DNA of 6,405 nucleotides, taken from NCBI GenBank assembly GCA_030609125.1, contig JAUWCW010000118.1:1-6405 (forward strand), given 5' to 3'. The translations under genes and the position numbers were made by a program. The notes under the pieces were generated by a model that saw only the letters and a program-made list of their open reading frames with translations, was not told where the DNA came from and searched no databases. This document shows positions 6,123 through 6,405 of the stretch, in pieces; the stretch's first letter is position 1; each line of letters begins with the position of its first letter. This stretch comes from Candidatus Rokuibacteriota bacterium. GTDB lineage: Bacteria > JAUVQV01.

Positions 6123-6405
6123 ATGCACACGGCCCATGTTCTTCCGCGTACGTTCGTTGCTCTGCTTGTCATTGGACTTTTGTTCCTTCCCGACCACTCC
6201 TCTGCCCTCCCGGCCGCGGAACGTTTTTCTGAAAGGGATGAAGCGTGCCTCCACTGCCACACCGACCCCGGGCTGGTCGAGGGGCCTGAAGGTAGGGAGC
6301 CGCTTCCCCCCGGTATCGACCGCGGCGAATATACCGCTTCGCCCCACCGCGCCCTCGGCTGCGGCGCTTGTCACAGCGAAGCGTCGGCGGAAACTCATCC
6401 GGGCA
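6123..6405 (+). CDS. Multiheme c-type cytochrome, N-terminal part (runs off the right edge)
   Basis: The frame from ATG 6123 stays open to the end of the window, giving 94 residues of an exported cytochrome c. GGAGG at 6111-6115 lies seven bases upstream, an excellent ribosome site. A signal peptide is clear: basic start, hydrophobic core FVALLVIGLLFL at 11-22 and a likely cleavage site after SSA or ALPA, near 28-31. Two heme-attachment motifs follow, CLHCH at 42-46 and CGACH at 80-84, spaced 38 residues apart, with His75 (ASPH) as a plausible distal ligand. The pattern of heme, small loop, Ser-x-His, heme is typical of multiheme cytochromes in anaerobic electron-transfer chains. More hemes, and perhaps a membrane cytochrome b partner, would be expected beyond 6405. 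The gene follows the Rrf2 relic by 28 bases and is probably transcribed from the promoter at 5841-5870. The family beyond multiheme cytochrome c cannot be fixed from this fragment. Confidence 0.88.
   Translation, partial: MHTAHVLPRTFVALLVIGLLFLPDHSSALPAAERFSERDEACLHCHTDPGLVEGPEGREPLPPGIDRGEYTASPHRALGCGACHSEASAETHPG

Overview
The window looks like chromosomal DNA from a GC-rich anaerobic bacterium, most likely one of the former Deltaproteobacteria (Desulfobacterota or syntroph-like lineages). This is inferred from the gene content: a two-gene SufC/SufB-type Fe-S assembly unit of the kind found in strict anaerobes and archaea, an Rrf2-family relic of a type I associate with these bacteria, and a multiheme c-type cytochrome. 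No rRNA, tRNA, CRISPR array or mobile element was seen.

Positions 1-213 are a GC- and purine-rich leader with no convincing gene. From 214 to 3696 four plus-strand genes sit head to tail with almost no spacing, and they look like one operon. They are sufC (ABC ATPase), sufB (scaffold-type partner, overlapping sufC by about 25 bases), a protein-kinase-like gene 15 bases later, and a universal stress protein 13 bases after that. The first two genes resemble the minimal SufBC-like system (also called SMS) rather than a full SUF operon, because no SufS, SufE, SufU or SufD neighbours are visible. The linkage of this pair to an atypical kinase-like protein and an ATP-binding-type UspA protein is the most unusual feature here. 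It suggests a stress- or energy-responsive Fe-S module, but that is inference.

A 127-base convergent gap separates the operon from a minus-strand CPA2 cation:proton antiporter with C-terminal RCK (TrkA-N plus TrkA-C) domains, encoded at 3824-5803.

From 5804 to 6122 lies an AT-rich divergent control region followed by the wreck of an Rrf2-family regulator. Two sigma70-like promoters face each other there: TTGACA-N18-TATATA on the plus strand and TTGAAA-N16-TATAAT on the minus strand. The plus promoter reads into the regulator relic, which keeps its first ~19 codons and its Fe-S cysteine region but has lost the middle and changed frame. It then reads into a secreted multiheme cytochrome c that starts at 6123 and runs off the right edge.
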